A stretch of 64,000 nt of DNA, from the NCBI GenBank assembly GCA_016271365.2, contig CM057452.1, positions 826,366,001 to 826,430,000 on the forward strand, read 5' to 3'. A model generated the notes under the pieces. That model saw nothing but the letters and a program-made list of their open reading frames with translations, ran no database searches and was not told the DNA's origin. Every line of letters starts with the position of its first letter. The first letter of the stretch is position 1. The position numbers and the translations under genes are program-made. The stretch is from Neoceratodus forsteri (taxonomy: Eukaryota > Chordata > Ceratodontiformes > Ceratodontidae). Below are positions 20,591 to 31,649 of the stretch, in pieces.

Positions 20591-21289
20591 CCTTCTTTCC
20601 CCAAAAAACTGCATTGAAAAAACACATTGAAAACAAAGAATGTATGCATAATAATTTACTTCAGAGCAGAAAATTATGACTTAGAATACTAAAATTCCTT
20701 ATATCTCAGGAACCGTGTGACGTAGACAAAAATTTTTAATTTTGTTTGAATTATTACTTTCCTGGCTAGTTTTATGCTTAGTCCCTGTTTGGGGGGCTAA
20801 GCAATTTTCTGACAAAAAGTCTGTATCTCGCACCGTTTCTGAGATACGGCCCCGAAATATGCAATGGATGCCATAATGTTATTCTATGGCAAAAAGTGTC
20901 AACTTCGGAGTGCCATTACTTTTCAGCCCTGTAAAATTATTTCACCAAACCAGCAAAAGGCACATCTGTGGGATGTTGGCTTTCTTCCTTCCAAATTTCA
21001 GCCCAAACAACCAAACTGTTATTTTGCAGCACTGCAGCAAAGAATTCCTGTAATGCGGCAAATGCTGCAATGTAATCCTATGGGGGAAAAAGTCAACTTC
21101 GTAGTGCCATAACTTTGCCGCCCTGTGCTATTTCTTGACCAAACTACCAAAAGCCACATCTGTGGTATATTGCCTTTTCATTTCTCCAAATTTCAAGTCA
21201 AAAGACCAAATTGTTCCCAAGATATTCAATAGGAAAGATTACTACAATTTCCCTATCTATTCCGTTATAAAAAAATCTGGCCATCTTGT

Positions 21290-21390
21290 CCCTCCCTCGC
21301 AATCAAAGATGGCGATCAAAGAATCTCACGATCAAAGAGTTTGCAGGCTCATGATCAAAGAATTTGCAGGCTCATGAACAAAGATTTTAA
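21290..21390. repeat. ATCAAAGA motif cluster
   Basis: The words 'atcaaagatggcg', 'atcaaagaatctc', 'atcaaagagtttgcaggctc' and 'atcaaagaatttgcaggctc' follow each other at about 20-bp spacing. Similar clusters lie at 22080-22155 and 22305-22355, with inverse-oriented copies near 22555-22605. No function is evident. Confidence 0.6.
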
Positions 21391-21668
21391 AACTTTATAA
21401 TTCGAAAAATTGAAGCAATTGCAGTAAATCACCACCATGGTTCGACAGAACAAAGCCCTCTGAGTAAAACCCACCCTCACTTGACTTCCTACAACACGAG
21501 CAGTAATGCAAAGAGGCACTCTGAAAACATTTCTGGGCACCTCTTTACATTACCGCTTGTAATGCAGACAGTCAACGGCTGGCCATGGAGGTGGGAGGAG
21601 GGCTGTGCCAGTCACCAGCTGGTGAAGGGTAGGGGGTGCTGGGTGGGCTTGGATGGATGGGTGGGAGG

Positions 21669-21932
21669 CCACTAGACTACCAGACATATTATAAACTCAT
21701 AATTTCTTTTATTATGCTGGGGGGGACCGCTAGACTACCAGGGATATAAAGAGTCAGATATTATAAGACAATACAGCTCGGGGGGCCACTAGACTACCAG
21801 GGATCTAAAAAAAACTGGGGGTGGGGGGCACTAGACTACCAGGGCATTCATTTCTTCATATATTTTATTGGAGAGCACTAGACTACCAGGGATGTAAATA
21901 TTTTATTGGGAGGGCACTAGACTACCAGGGAT
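21669..21932. repeat. CACTAGACTACCAGGGAT minisatellite
   Basis: Six copies of CACTAGACTACCAG (one CGCTAG variant) begin at 21670, 21728, 21787, 21830, 21876 and 21915, separated by variable AT-rich spacers. The related word GCCACTAGACACCAGGG recurs in unit 2 (24488-24680) and unit 3 (63067-63172). Confidence 0.85.
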
Positions 21933-23069
21933 CATTATTACATTATTTTGGGCAAGCACGTGGGGCACAACAAAGCCCCCTAAGCAAAACCCACCTTTAT
22001 TTGACAGTCTAGGGCACCCCTGGGCTGAAAAAATGAATTTTTAAATCTGCCCATCTCGTTCCTCACTCACGATGCACAATCGTGATCAAAGAATCTCGCG
22101 ATCAAAGAATTTGCAAGCTCGTAACCAAAGAAATTGCACACTCATGATCAAAGAATAAAAAATGGTGAAACGCGATTTTTTTGACTGATTTGAAGTGAAC
22201 CATGGTTCGATAGAATGGACCCTCCTGAGAAAAGACCACCCTTGTTTGTGTCCCTAGCCCACCCCGAGCTGAGATATTCATGTTTATAGGTCATGATGCA
22301 AGATCGCGATCAAAGATTCCCATGAGCAAAGAATTTGTCAGCTCGCAATCAAAGATCGTTAGCGAGAAGCGAACGAAGAATTTAAATGGTAATTTGGATG
22401 GAACTAAAGCCATGGCTTGATAGATCAGGGTCTCCTGAGTAAAACCCATCAAAGTTTTACTTCAGAAGTGACCCCTGAGCCCAGATATTTGTTTTTGTGC
22501 AATCGGAAAACTGAAAACAAGATGGCGGACCTTGCAGTCAAAGAATTTTTGAAATTCCTCTGGATCAAAGATTCTTGAACTGTGAGGTTGCAAATTCTTT
22601 GACCGCCAAGTGGGATGAGATGGCCAGAACCCCGATTCTTTTATCATGAGATATACATATAAATTTTCCCATTGACTTATAATGGGAACTTAAAAGTTTT
22701 TTCAACAAACAAAAAGCGGCATGTTCGGCCACCAAAGCTCTTTCAAATGAGCCATCCCACAGAGTGGCACATCACATGACAGCCATGCAGAACCACATTA
22801 AGAATGCCAAAAGGTGCCTCCAAAACTGGATAATTTAGCATTTTTCAGCGCTTTTGTACATGAAGACCAGCACTCTGACAGAAACACAATTTGGCAAATC
22901 AAGAGACCTAGTGTGCCCCAACAAGTGTACCAAATTTCAGGCAAATCCATTGAATGGGTCCAAAATTATTAATGCCCAAACTTTTGACTTTAGTATGTAA
23001 CTGACGCTCAACCCCTAACTATAGTATGCATTAGTATGCCACTATAATATATCTATATATAAACATATA

Positions 23070-23442
23070 TTCTTTGCAAAGAACAATGTTGATGCATCAG
23101 TTAGGTTGATATCAAACTGTAAAAGGAAGGAAATAAGATGTTAGGTTTTCCAATCCCCTAACACTCCCCCCACCCTCCACACACCTTGGGTGTCAGGACT
23201 TTGCAGGTCATAAAACTAATGATCACTCCATTCCATAAGTAAATAAGCTGAGATGGTACAGTATAAGAGAATGAGGTGAGAGTTAGGCCTGATGACCCCA
23301 AGTCACACCCGTGATGCTTGTTGGTGTGTACAGGGTGGAGGTAGGGTGTTAGAGGTTGGAAACCATAATGTCATATTTCCCTCCTTTTTATGGTTGGGTA
23401 ACAACCCTAACTGATGCATTAAAGTAGTTTTTTGCAAAGAAT
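23070..23442. repeat. Hairpin H2
   Basis: The left arm starts 'ttctttgcaaagaa' and the right arm ends 'ttttttgcaaagaa'. Both carry 'gatgcatcagttagg' or its complement 'cctaactgatgcat'. Arms are about 175 bp with more mismatches than H1. The loop contains 'ccataagtaaataagctgag'. Confidence 0.85.
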
Positions 23443-24289
23443 TTCAATACTTTTTGAGATACTATAATCCTAGCATTATTTCCCTGTGGAAGCACAGGGC
23501 CCTCTGGGCCCTGCTCCCCCACCCATCTATAGTTTTTGAGATAGAGTAATCGTATCCTTATTTGCCTGTGGGAGTGCAGTGCACTTCAGGCCCTGTGCTC
23601 CCATCCCTCTGTAGATACATATATGTATGTCGCTATGGAAGGGACCAGTGCTTCCATTTATGGGACAACAGTGACCAAATTGGCAGCATAGCCATCTTAT
23701 TATCCCACCTCATGTACCTGGTACAGAAAATTATCTAATCCATGCCAAAACATAATTCCGCACAACTGCAACACCATTCTGTGCCACTGGTATGGAAACA
23801 CATTTTGGCCAGGATTTGAAAAATGACAGCTGTGACAGACATGAGGTGGGGTAATAAGAAGTCTATGTTGAAAATTTGGGGTTAAACTATTTAAAATTTC
23901 CAAAGTTACGAGCATGCGTAGAGAAATTGCAACAAATGGGCATTACTTTGCCATTTTTAGATATTTTGAGCCTACATTTTTAGCATAGCCTTCTTATGAC
24001 CTCACTTCATGAAAAATATGACTGTCATTATGCAAACCCCACCCAAAAGGTAAAATCAACAAGCGACCACAAAATCACCTTTTGGGCCGGAGTTGAGTAA
24101 TCTCGGTCATATTGTTCATGAGGCGGGGTCCCCAAAAGGCTATGCTGAAAATGTGGGGTCAAAATGTTAAGAAATGACTGAGATATGTATAAAAGTTGAA
24201 ACTCTCATTGAAATACATTGAACTGCATTTACCTTAGTTTGTCATATTGCAGTTGCTGGTTCCAGCAGCAAGACGTGTCTTCAGGAGAG

Positions 24290-24475
24290 TGGATCTCGAA
24301 CCAGGGACCTGTTCAGGTGAGTGAGGGTGTGTGGGGGTGCACTGAGGGGTGTGGGGTGGTGGGCACTGAGTGTGAGGTGGGGTTGGGGGGCTTTCAGATT
24401 GGGGAGAGACCGATTAATAAACAATGCAAAAAAAAATAATGAGGGCTGTTTTGTTTTTTACAGGTGCTAGGCAGC
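24290..24475 (+). other. Intron-like segment in unit 2
   Basis: The word 'cag|gtgagt' at about 24313 is followed about 145 bp later by 'ttttgttttttacag|gt' (24448-24464). The matching place in unit 3 has 'ggtg|gtaagt' (57670-57677) and a T-rich stretch ending 'gattttag' (57782). A donor and an acceptor conserved in position between repeat copies is suggestive only. Confidence 0.3.
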
Positions 24476-25689
24476 ATTGGGGGGGGTACCACTAGACACC
24501 AGAGAGTTGTATATAAGAAGGGGGAGAGTGATGGGGAGTGAGGGGTGCCACTAGATATTAGAAAAAAGTTATAACTGGGATTAAAATCTTGGGGTGGGCA
24601 GTGCAACTAGACAGCAAAGGGAGACACAACAGGACAGGGGATGGGGATCAGAGGATGGGACATGCCATTAGACACCAGCAGAGCCAGACTTAGGGTACAT
24701 GGCACCCCCAGGTGAACTTGCAAATGGTGTCCCTTGAAAATTATTATTTTTTTCAGTCTACTTTCCCCACAAAAAAAATGTCACATGGCAGTTACGATAC
24801 CCCAGTTTGGAGTCAACAACCATTAACAATGCCACCTTTCTAGCTGGGGGCATCCATGCAGGTTGGCATTTCTATATGGAATAAACAATTATTATTGATT
24901 CATGTAAAGAGGATGCTAATATACTGGTATTTATAGTAAATGAGAAAGTACAGGCATTTGCAGGATCCTTTTTCGTCACATGTGATATGAAAAAGGATTT
25001 TTTTTAATCATGCGGTGATGAAAAAGGATTTATAACAGTAAATAAAACACATTTCTGGGGCATATCGCTAACATTGAAGTGCAGAGTGCACCTAACGGGG
25101 TCACAATCAGCCAGCTAGGTGTGGCAGTTTCTCTCCAGGATGTCATTTTTGTGCCATTTGAAAAACATTTTTTAAGGAAAATGGAAACAAGATGGCAGCA
25201 AACGAAAAAGGATTTTTTCAATATAAAGCAGAATTCATTCTTTGTTTCATACAGTTATCTTTCAGTGCTTACTGAGCATGCTCAGAAACAATTTTTTTCA
25301 AAATTTTTAATTGCAATAACTTAAAAACTGCATATTATTTTTTCACCAGACTAGCAAAAGGCACATCTGTGAGCTAGTCCCTTTCTGCCCTGAAAATTTC
25401 AAACCAAAAAAAAAAAATCATCTGGGCTATAGGCAAGTTAAAAGAAAAATCCCAGCAAAGTTCATCGCAAAAAAATGCTCTTTTCACCTATCTGGAACCC
25501 GGAAACCACACATCTGACCAGAAGGTAACTTGCCACAGCCAGAGAACTACCATGGGTGACAGTGCATGCCAATTATTATGCAACTCCATTGAACGTTGAC
25601 AAAGTTATTAAAGTGCAAAATTTTGAGTTTAACATTGAAGTGCCTACTCAACCCTAACTATAGGAGCGCGACCAAGCCCCTATAATAAA

Positions 25690-25850
25690 TATAGTTAATG
25701 CTCCAGTTAGGGTCAAAGTGACAAAAGTTGGAAAATGAGGTATTAGAGTTTCCATAACACCCCACCTTCCCAAAGCAGGCAGTGGAGCAGATGTGGGGTG
25801 TACCTTGGGCTTCTCAAGCCTAACACTCTCTCCATTCCATCTGTAAATAA
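25690..25850. repeat. Hairpin H3 left arm (start of unit 3)
   Basis: It starts 'gttaatgctccagttaggg' and contains 'caaagtgacaaaagttgg' and 'ccttgggcttctcaagcc'. Its reverse complement is at 47824-47575, about 21.7 kb away. The interrupted loop keeps 'ccatctgtaaataaggacag', resembling the H2 loop. Confidence 0.85.
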
Positions 25851-25865
25851 GGACAGATTTATTTA

Positions 25866-26895
25866 TGTAACCTCCCTACAAATGGTGGTTCCTAAAAGCC
25901 TTCCCAGAGCTTGCCTAAGGCTCCCTGCCCAACTGGCATTTGGCATAATGCTGTTTAAGTGTGGGCACTGTGAGTGCTTTTACAGCCCCTGGTACTGTCT
26001 CTTTGAGAGCTGCCTGCCTGCAGGCTTTGATAGTTTGCAAGGGGGGGGCTGTGGGTTTACTGCTCGACTCCCACTTGAACTGCGGTTTGAATCGCTCCGT
26101 TTCTGCTGTCGCTAAGCGAGCAGAGGGAGCATTATTGAAGGATGTAACTGTTTTCTGGAACAAATGTAGTGTGGCAGTAAAATTGCTATTTATTTAATCT
26201 AGTTCCCTTGCAGCTGGGACTTTGTGTATTCTGCCCCTCCATTTTGGATCAGAACTGCCTCTTGGATCCAATCGGAAGGGAGGGGCGCTTAAAATGATGT
26301 ATTGAGTGACCAACCAGAATCAGGACTCTCTTTGGAGCTGGCTGGCCATTGGGAATACAGCCAGTAATTCTGGGAAGTGAAATTCTGAACTATGATGCCT
26401 TTTTGCGCCAATGAGGGCAGGATTGAGTGACTGGCATATGTAGTCCTCCAATGGGATCAGGTGGTGCCCAAACAAGATTCCCTGCCCAAACTGCCAAGGG
26501 GCAGAGTCGTTGGTGATCGTGAAGGTAGAAGGAGCTCTGGCTCCTGTGCTGTGCAAGTTTTCATGTGGGAAGCATGTGTGCAGGCCAAGAAGTCAGGCGG
26601 CAGAATCGCTGTAAGAAGCGGACAAGATCCGGGGAGGAGTGCAGACAGAGGAGGCTGTACGATTATAGCTACCTACCAGGCTTACCCTGTAGAGGACTGG
26701 AGAATTGGCTTCAATCATGCTCGGTCTGTCAGGACAAGTGAAGCTGCGTTGTGTCACCCGGTTTGTGCAGTGAAAGTCATCGGGAACCTAAAGCAGCTGC
26801 CTGGTATGGTACCCCTCTGTTATACATATAAATGTGTGGAGAAGTGTTTGGATCACAGGCTATGTCCTGCAAATGGTGTGAGAGGGATCTTTCTG
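25866..26895 (+). repeat. Gypsy (plus), 5' LTR
   Basis: Matches 31650-32695 through 'ttcctaaaagccttccc', 'gagggagcattattgaagga', 'tggatcagaactgcctcttg' and 'agtgaaagtcatcggga'. It is cut at its right end by the CR1. Confidence 0.9.
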
Positions 26896-28384
26896 CAGGA
26901 AATGGGAGGATGGGGTGGTACCTGAGGACTGGAGGAGGGCAGATGTGATTCCCCTTCACAAAGGTGGCAGCAAGGCAGAAGCAGAAAACTACAGACCTGT
27001 AAGTTTGACCTCAGTGGCAGGAAAAATGATGAAATCACTTCTGAAAGAAAGAATGGTTGAGTACCTAGAGGTCAGCGAGGCACAGGACCAAAAGCAGCAT
27101 GGATTTACAGCAGGAAGGTCATGTCAGATGAATCTAATAGATTTCTTTGACTGGGTGACCAAAGTAATAGACCAGGGAGGGGCTGTGGATATGGCCTACC
27201 TAGACTTTAGCAAGGCATTTGACACAGTCCTGCACAAAAGATTGATAATCAAGTTAGCCAGCCTGGGACTGGGTCCCAGGGTGGTAGCCTGGGTAGCAAA
27301 CTGGCTGTACAACAGGACACAGAAAGTAATAGTGAATGGAACACATTCCGTAGAAAGGGGGGTCACTAGTGGAGTACCTCAGGGCTCAGTACTAGGTCCA
27401 GTCCTCTTTAACATCTTTATAGCTGACATTGCAGAGGGTCTAGAGGGAAAGGTATGCCTCTTTGCAGATGATACAAAGATCTGTGACAGAGTTGATACAC
27501 GGGGGGGTAGAAAGGATGAGAAGGGACTTGGCAAGGTTGGAGGAATGGTCAGACATATGGCAACTTAGATTAAATGCAAAGAAGTGCAAAGTAATGCACC
27601 TGGGAAACAAAAACCCAGGAGAAGAGTACACAATTGCAGGGGAGGTACTAACAACAAACAAAATGGAAAGGGACCTGGGGGTGGTCATATCAGATGATCT
27701 AAAGGTTGGTAAGCAATGTGAGAAGTCAGTAAGGAGAGCCAGGAGGATACTGGGATGCATAGGAAGGGGCATCACAAGTAGAAAAAGGGAAGTGGTTATC
27801 CCTCTGTACAGACAGTTGGTGAGGCCCCATCTGGAGTACTGTGTGCAGTTTGGAGACCTCATCTACGCAAAAGACATAGGCAGGATGGAAGCAGTCCAGA
27901 GGAGGGCAACTAAAATGGTGCAGGGTCTGCATCAGAAACCATGTGAAGAGAGACTGAGAGAGCTTAAAATGTATACCCTTGATGAAAGGAGGGACGGGGA
28001 CATGATAGAAATGTTCAAGTACCTCAAGGGAATCAACAAAGTCCAGGAGGGTAGCATTTTTCAGAAAAAGAGATGTGTAAGAACAAGGGGGCACAATTTA
28101 AAGATAGAGGGGCCGGTTCAGGGGTAATGTGAGGAATTTTTTTTTCACAGAGAGAGTGGTGGACACATGGAACCGCCTTCCTGGAGAGGCTGTGGGGTCT
28201 AAAACAGTGGAGGAATTCAAACATGCATGGGACAGACATAAGGCAATTATAGTGGGGGTGGCAGGAAGTAGGCTGTTGGTTAACTAAAATCTGCAGCTTA
28301 TCCAGTAGGTAGAGAATTGGGCAGACTGGGTCAGCCAAGTGGTCCTTATCTGCCGTCAAAGTCTATGTTTCTATGTTTCTATGA
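26896..28384 (+). pseudogene. CR1 LINE, RT domain to 3' end
   Basis: Two overlapping frames (26915-27568 and 27462-28127) encode the RT: VVPEDWRRADVIPLHKGGS, YRPVSLTSVAGKMM, HGFTAGRSCQMNLIDFF, DMAYLDFSKAFDTV, VPQGSVLGPVLFNIFIADI and CLFADDTKI (the F-A-D-D catalytic box at about 27455). The C-terminal tail follows (LYRQLVRPHLEYCVQF, RRATKMVQGLHQKP). The 3' UTR ends 'ctatgtttctatgtttcta' at 28384. One frameshift lies near 27500 and another near 28120. EN and the first ORF are absent: this is a 5'-truncated insertion, the normal product of this family. Confidence 0.9.
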
Positions 28385-28385
28385 T

Positions 28386-29330
28386 GGAGCGTGCTGTGGG
28401 GGGATATGAACTTACTCGAGTGTTTAGTCTACCTGGATGATGTCATAGTATTTGGCAGCTCCTTGGAGGAACATGAAAGCAGGTTGTTCAAAGTCCTGGA
28501 TCGACTGGAAGATTTTGGTCTCAAATTGTCTATAGATAAGTGTCAATTCTTTCAGACATCCATGAAATATGTGGGGCACATAGTATCCACTGAAGGCATA
28601 GAGACTGACCCCAGTAAAGTGGAAGCTTTGACTACCTGTCCTCCGCCAAAGAATTTGAAAGAACTGCAAAGGTTCCTGGGGTTTTGTGAGTATTATAGAT
28701 GATTTATCAAAGACTATTCTCGAGTGATCTGCTTTCTACTCAACCTTACTCAAGGGTATCCTCCAACCCACAAAAAGTGTAAGAAAGCTGTGCCCTCTGA
28801 GACTGAGAAACAATATTTCCGTCCAAATGATGTGTTTGGAACCCACTGGACTGTTGATTGTGAGGTAGCTTTCCATGACATTATATATCAACTTACCCAT
28901 GCCCCAGTGCTGGCCTATGCTGACCCTGCCAGGCCATACATTCTTCATACTGATGCCAGTCTACAAGGATTGGGGGCTGTGTTATATCAAGATCACACAA
29001 ATGGTCTAAGACCCATAGCATTTGCCAGCAGGAGCCTAACTCCTTCAGAAAAGAACTATCCAGTGCACAAGCTAGAGTTCCTGGCCTTGAAGTGGGCCAT
29101 TGTTGATCAATTTCATGACTACCTGTACGGTGCTAAGATACTGGTGAAGACATAACAATCCTCTAACCTATGTGCAGACCTCAGCTAAGTTGGATGTCAC
29201 TGGCCATAGGTGGCTTTCTGCGTTGTCTACCTATGATTATGCTGTTGAATACAGAGCAGGCCTGAACCACATAGATGCTGATGCTCTCTCCCAGAGGCCT
29301 GTGTCCCGAGACAACTGGGTCAGGTTGTCC
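28386..29330 (+). pseudogene. Gypsy (plus): end of RT and RNase H
   Basis: The frame 28391-28702 reads LVYLDDVIVFGSSLEEHE (RT catalytic Y-L-D-D), GLKLSIDKCQFF and LKELQRFLGFCEYYR. A stop comes at 28700. 28850-29155 encodes the RNase H region (PYILHTDASLQGLGAVLYQ with its catalytic Asp, PIAFASRSLTPSEKNYPVHK, LEFLALKWAI). A frame break at 29153 precedes RWLSALSTYDYAVEYRAG and HIDADALSQRP. Together these would copy the RNA into DNA and remove RNA. The N-terminal RT half is lost. Confidence 0.9.
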
Positions 29331-29531
29331 GAACCTGCCATTAGAGCACTCTGCCAACAATTTGACAAGGAGGAACAGGTATCTCCTGATACTGTGGATT
29401 GCATGGTGGACTGTCTGGGGACATCTGAGAACTGTATACCTGCTGCTTACTGTCATTTCTCCACATTAGACACTAGTGTGTTGCCCCAATTCAATAATGA
29501 TAGTCTCCGGCTGGCTCAATCCTGAGACCCC

Positions 29532-30627
29532 ATGATAAAAACTGCTCTGGAGGCTCTGCACGTGGGGAGAGATGTGTCAAAACTGCATTCCACTGACTTG
29601 AGAACTGCTCTGTTATACAAAGAAGGTCCCAAGTTGAAACTGATTAATAGATTATTATACAGAGAGACATTAGATAAAGAGGGGAAAGTAGACAAACAAC
29701 AACTGGTGCTGCCCACTGATTTTAGAGAACTGGTGTTGAGGTCCCTACACAATCACATGGGACACCTCGGCATAGACAGAACCCTTGACTTGGTGAGGTC
29801 CAGGTTTTATTAGCCCAAAATGGGTGCTGATCTGGAACAGCATATCAAGACTTGTAGCCAATGTTTACAAAGACAGACCCTGCCCCAGAGGGATGCCCCC
29901 CTGGTTAACATCACTACTAGTGCCCCCATGGAATTGGTCTGCATTGATTTCCTGAATCTAGAACCAGATCAGAGAAATATCAGCAATATATTGGTAGTTA
30001 CTAATCACTTTATCCGGTATGCACAAACTTTCCCCACTAAAGAGGTTTAACCTCACGTTGCTTGACATGTTGGGCACCTTGCAACCTAAAGATAAGCCTA
30101 GATGGAGCCAGCAGATTAGCACTCTAGTAGACGCTTATAACTGCACCAAAAGTGATGCCACTGGATTTTCCCTATATTGACTGATGTTTGGGAGAGAGGC
30201 TGGGCTGCCAGTAGATGTCTGTTTCGGAGTTTCTCCTGATGGGGTTCAAGCAGCTAATCATCTACAGTACATGCAGAAACTGAAGGCCCAACTAAACCGT
30301 GCCTACCAACTAGCCCAGACCATGGCTGCAAAATGAAATTTAGCCAATAAAGAAAGGTATGACAAAAAAGTGAAAGCAATGGAGCTTAGGGAAGGGGATA
30401 GAGTGCTATTGAGGAATCTGGGACTGCATGGCAAGCATAAGATTGCTGACAGATGGCATCACCTCCCTCCTATTGTTGTAGGAAAGTTAGAAGATTTACC
30501 TGTATACAAAGTGCGGCCTGAGAACAACTCAAAAGATGTGAAAACTATACACAGAAATCATCTGCTGCCAATCAGACAGATCCTGATAGAGGCTGAACCA
30601 CCAAATGCCCCCCCCCCGGGCCTATGA
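29532..30627 (+). pseudogene. Gypsy (plus): integrase remnant
   Basis: 29532-29813 ends with the zinc-binding start of integrase (HNHMGHLGIDRTLDLVRSRF). After one stop, 29820-30050 supplies HIKTCSQCLQ (the CC of H2C2) and the first catalytic region MELVCIDFLNLEPDQ. The usual second region reads VVTNHFIRYA. A gap follows: text resumes at 30060 with LTLLDMLGTLQPKDKPRW, DATGFSLY and LMFGREAGLPVDV, so the middle of the core, including the region of the second Asp, is deleted. 30370-30600 is the C-terminal domain (GDRVLLRNLG, LPVYKVRPEN, HRNHLLPI). It is inactive. Confidence 0.85.
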
Positions 30628-31469
30628 CTAGAGCCACTGTCAAGAAAAAACTAAGACCGATTGATTCCCCAGAAATCAAACTAAAGAGTCCTTCTCCACC
30701 CCCCTCCATTGAAGTTGATTGCCAGTCTGCATCCGAGGACAGTGAGTGTAATCCTGAATATTACCCCTCTTATGAACTGAGTCAGTTGTTTAGGGGCAAT
30801 CCTCTAATCAACCCTGGGGATGAGGCTGGGCTTTCTGGGCTGTCTGAGCCCCCAGCTTTGTCTCTGGATCCCATGCTCCCGGAGGGAGAAGTGAGTGGTA
30901 TTAAATCTGAAGATATGAGCTCATTGGGACTGGCTGAACTGTCTGATTTCTCAGGCGAAGGAAGTGACATGGGGGAGACAACTGGGGATATGCCAGAGCA
31001 AGAAGAATACTTTGAGTGCCCTGATAGTTCCCCGCCAGTACCAGAAATGTCCTCAACTGAGCCAGGTGGGGTGAGTTCAGAGATAGAGGGCTCTTTCCCC
31101 ATAGGTACCATGGACTCTGGGTCCCCTGCTCCTGTAGAAGTTTCCCCGGCCATCCCAAGTAGGGCTGGAAGGGAGTCTGAGCCTTCAGAAATTTTCCCCG
31201 AGACTCCTAAATGGACTGGCCGAGAAGTACAGCCTGTAGTGAGATTGAGTTATGAGTCCTTGGGCCAGCCTGTGGATCTGCCTTTGAATGTGGTACATAA
31301 AGGAGTGTACGTGTCCCCGAGCTCCTTGCCCAAACTAACCCTGGGGGATGACTCCAGACTGCTAGTATTGCCCTCTGAGTATGGTACCCCTGCCCCAGTT
31401 AGCCCACAGGTAGCTGATAGGGAAGGGGCCCCTCTTTCCAGGTGTCATGGGAAGGAAGTAATGACCTGA
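30624..31469 (+). CDS. Acidic, S/P/E-rich 281-aa ORF after integrase (Gypsy pol tail)
   Basis: A continuous 281-codon frame follows integrase and begins at the end of a 10-C run (30608-30617) where the pol frame ends. It is low in hydrophobic residues and rich in S, P, E and G (for example PEQEEYFECPDSSPPVPE). Near its end it has PVVRLSYESLGQP, a word I associate with the C-terminal extension of vertebrate Gypsy Pol. The likeliest reading is that this is the Pol tail, shifted into another frame by an indel in the C run. It is the only long undamaged frame of the element. No independent function can be claimed. Confidence 0.55.
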   Translation: MTRATVKKKLRPIDSPEIKLKSPSPPPSIEVDCQSASEDSECNPEYYPSYELSQLFRGNPLINPGDEAGLSGLSEPPALSLDPMLPEGEVSGIKSEDMSSLGLAELSDFSGEGSDMGETTGDMPEQEEYFECPDSSPPVPEMSSTEPGGVSSEIEGSFPIGTMDSGSPAPVEVSPAIPSRAGRESEPSEIFPETPKWTGREVQPVVRLSYESLGQPVDLPLNVVHKGVYVSPSSLPKLTLGDDSRLLVLPSEYGTPAPVSPQVADREGAPLSRCHGKEVMT

Positions 31470-31649
31470 TTTAAAAAGAAAAAGGTTGTCTGTGTATGTA
31501 ATATTGTATAAACAATAGTAAACTGTGTAATGCAGTACTAGTGTCTGTAACAAAAGGTTTGATGTGCTGTCAGTTTAAGCTGTTTTGCCTTAAAGTGATT
31601 TAAGGGTAATTACTTGACGAGACGCCAAGTTTTTTCCAGCCAGGAAGGG

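Larger units (their letters stand above)
19693..23023 (+). repeat. Macrorepeat unit 1 (about 3.3 kb, hairpin-headed)
   Basis: It begins with a 365-bp hairpin. It continues through a palindromic 'cagggccctttgggcccc' word (20119), a 108-bp tandem array, ATCAAAGA-rich stretches and a CACTAGACTACCAGGGAT array. It ends with 'acgctcaacccctaacta'. Units 2 and 3 have the same order of landmarks: hairpin, 'tttttgagata', CAGGGCCC palindrome, GCCACTAGACACCAGG words, and a terminal 'ccctaacta'. No reading frame is convincing. The hairpin arms carry 'cagttaggg' and the end carries 'ccctaact', so the unit has a short terminal inverted repeat. Class unknown. Confidence 0.75.
23070..25663 (+). repeat. Macrorepeat unit 2 (about 2.6 kb)
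   Basis: It follows unit 1 after about 45 bp. It has hairpin H2 (23070-23442), 'actttttgagatactataat' and two CAGGGCCC palindromes. Then comes a block alignable by eye to 47880-48390 in unit 3 (for example 'acctcatgtacctggta', 'ctcatgtacctggtatag'), CACTAGACACC words at 24488-24680, and 'atgaaaaaggattttttt' at 24985. It ends with 'taaagtgcaaaatttt' and 'ctactcaaccctaacta'. It is the only unit without a large insertion or an internal 108-bp array, so it may be closest to the standard form. Confidence 0.75.

Noticed and set aside
20160..20649. Three overlapping minus-strand frames of 118-144 codons
   Set aside because: They come from the 108-bp hexamer-based tandem repeat, whose period is a multiple of three; the translations are low-complexity C/V/F/I repeats.
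20040..25700. CRISPR-like array
   Set aside because: Repeats are eukaryotic minisatellites with irregular spacers inside transposon-like DNA; nothing else prokaryotic is present.
31362..31553. Envelope-like gene downstream of pol in the plus-strand Gypsy
   Set aside because: The frame after integrase is acidic and hydrophilic, with no signal peptide or membrane segment; it reads as a Pol tail.
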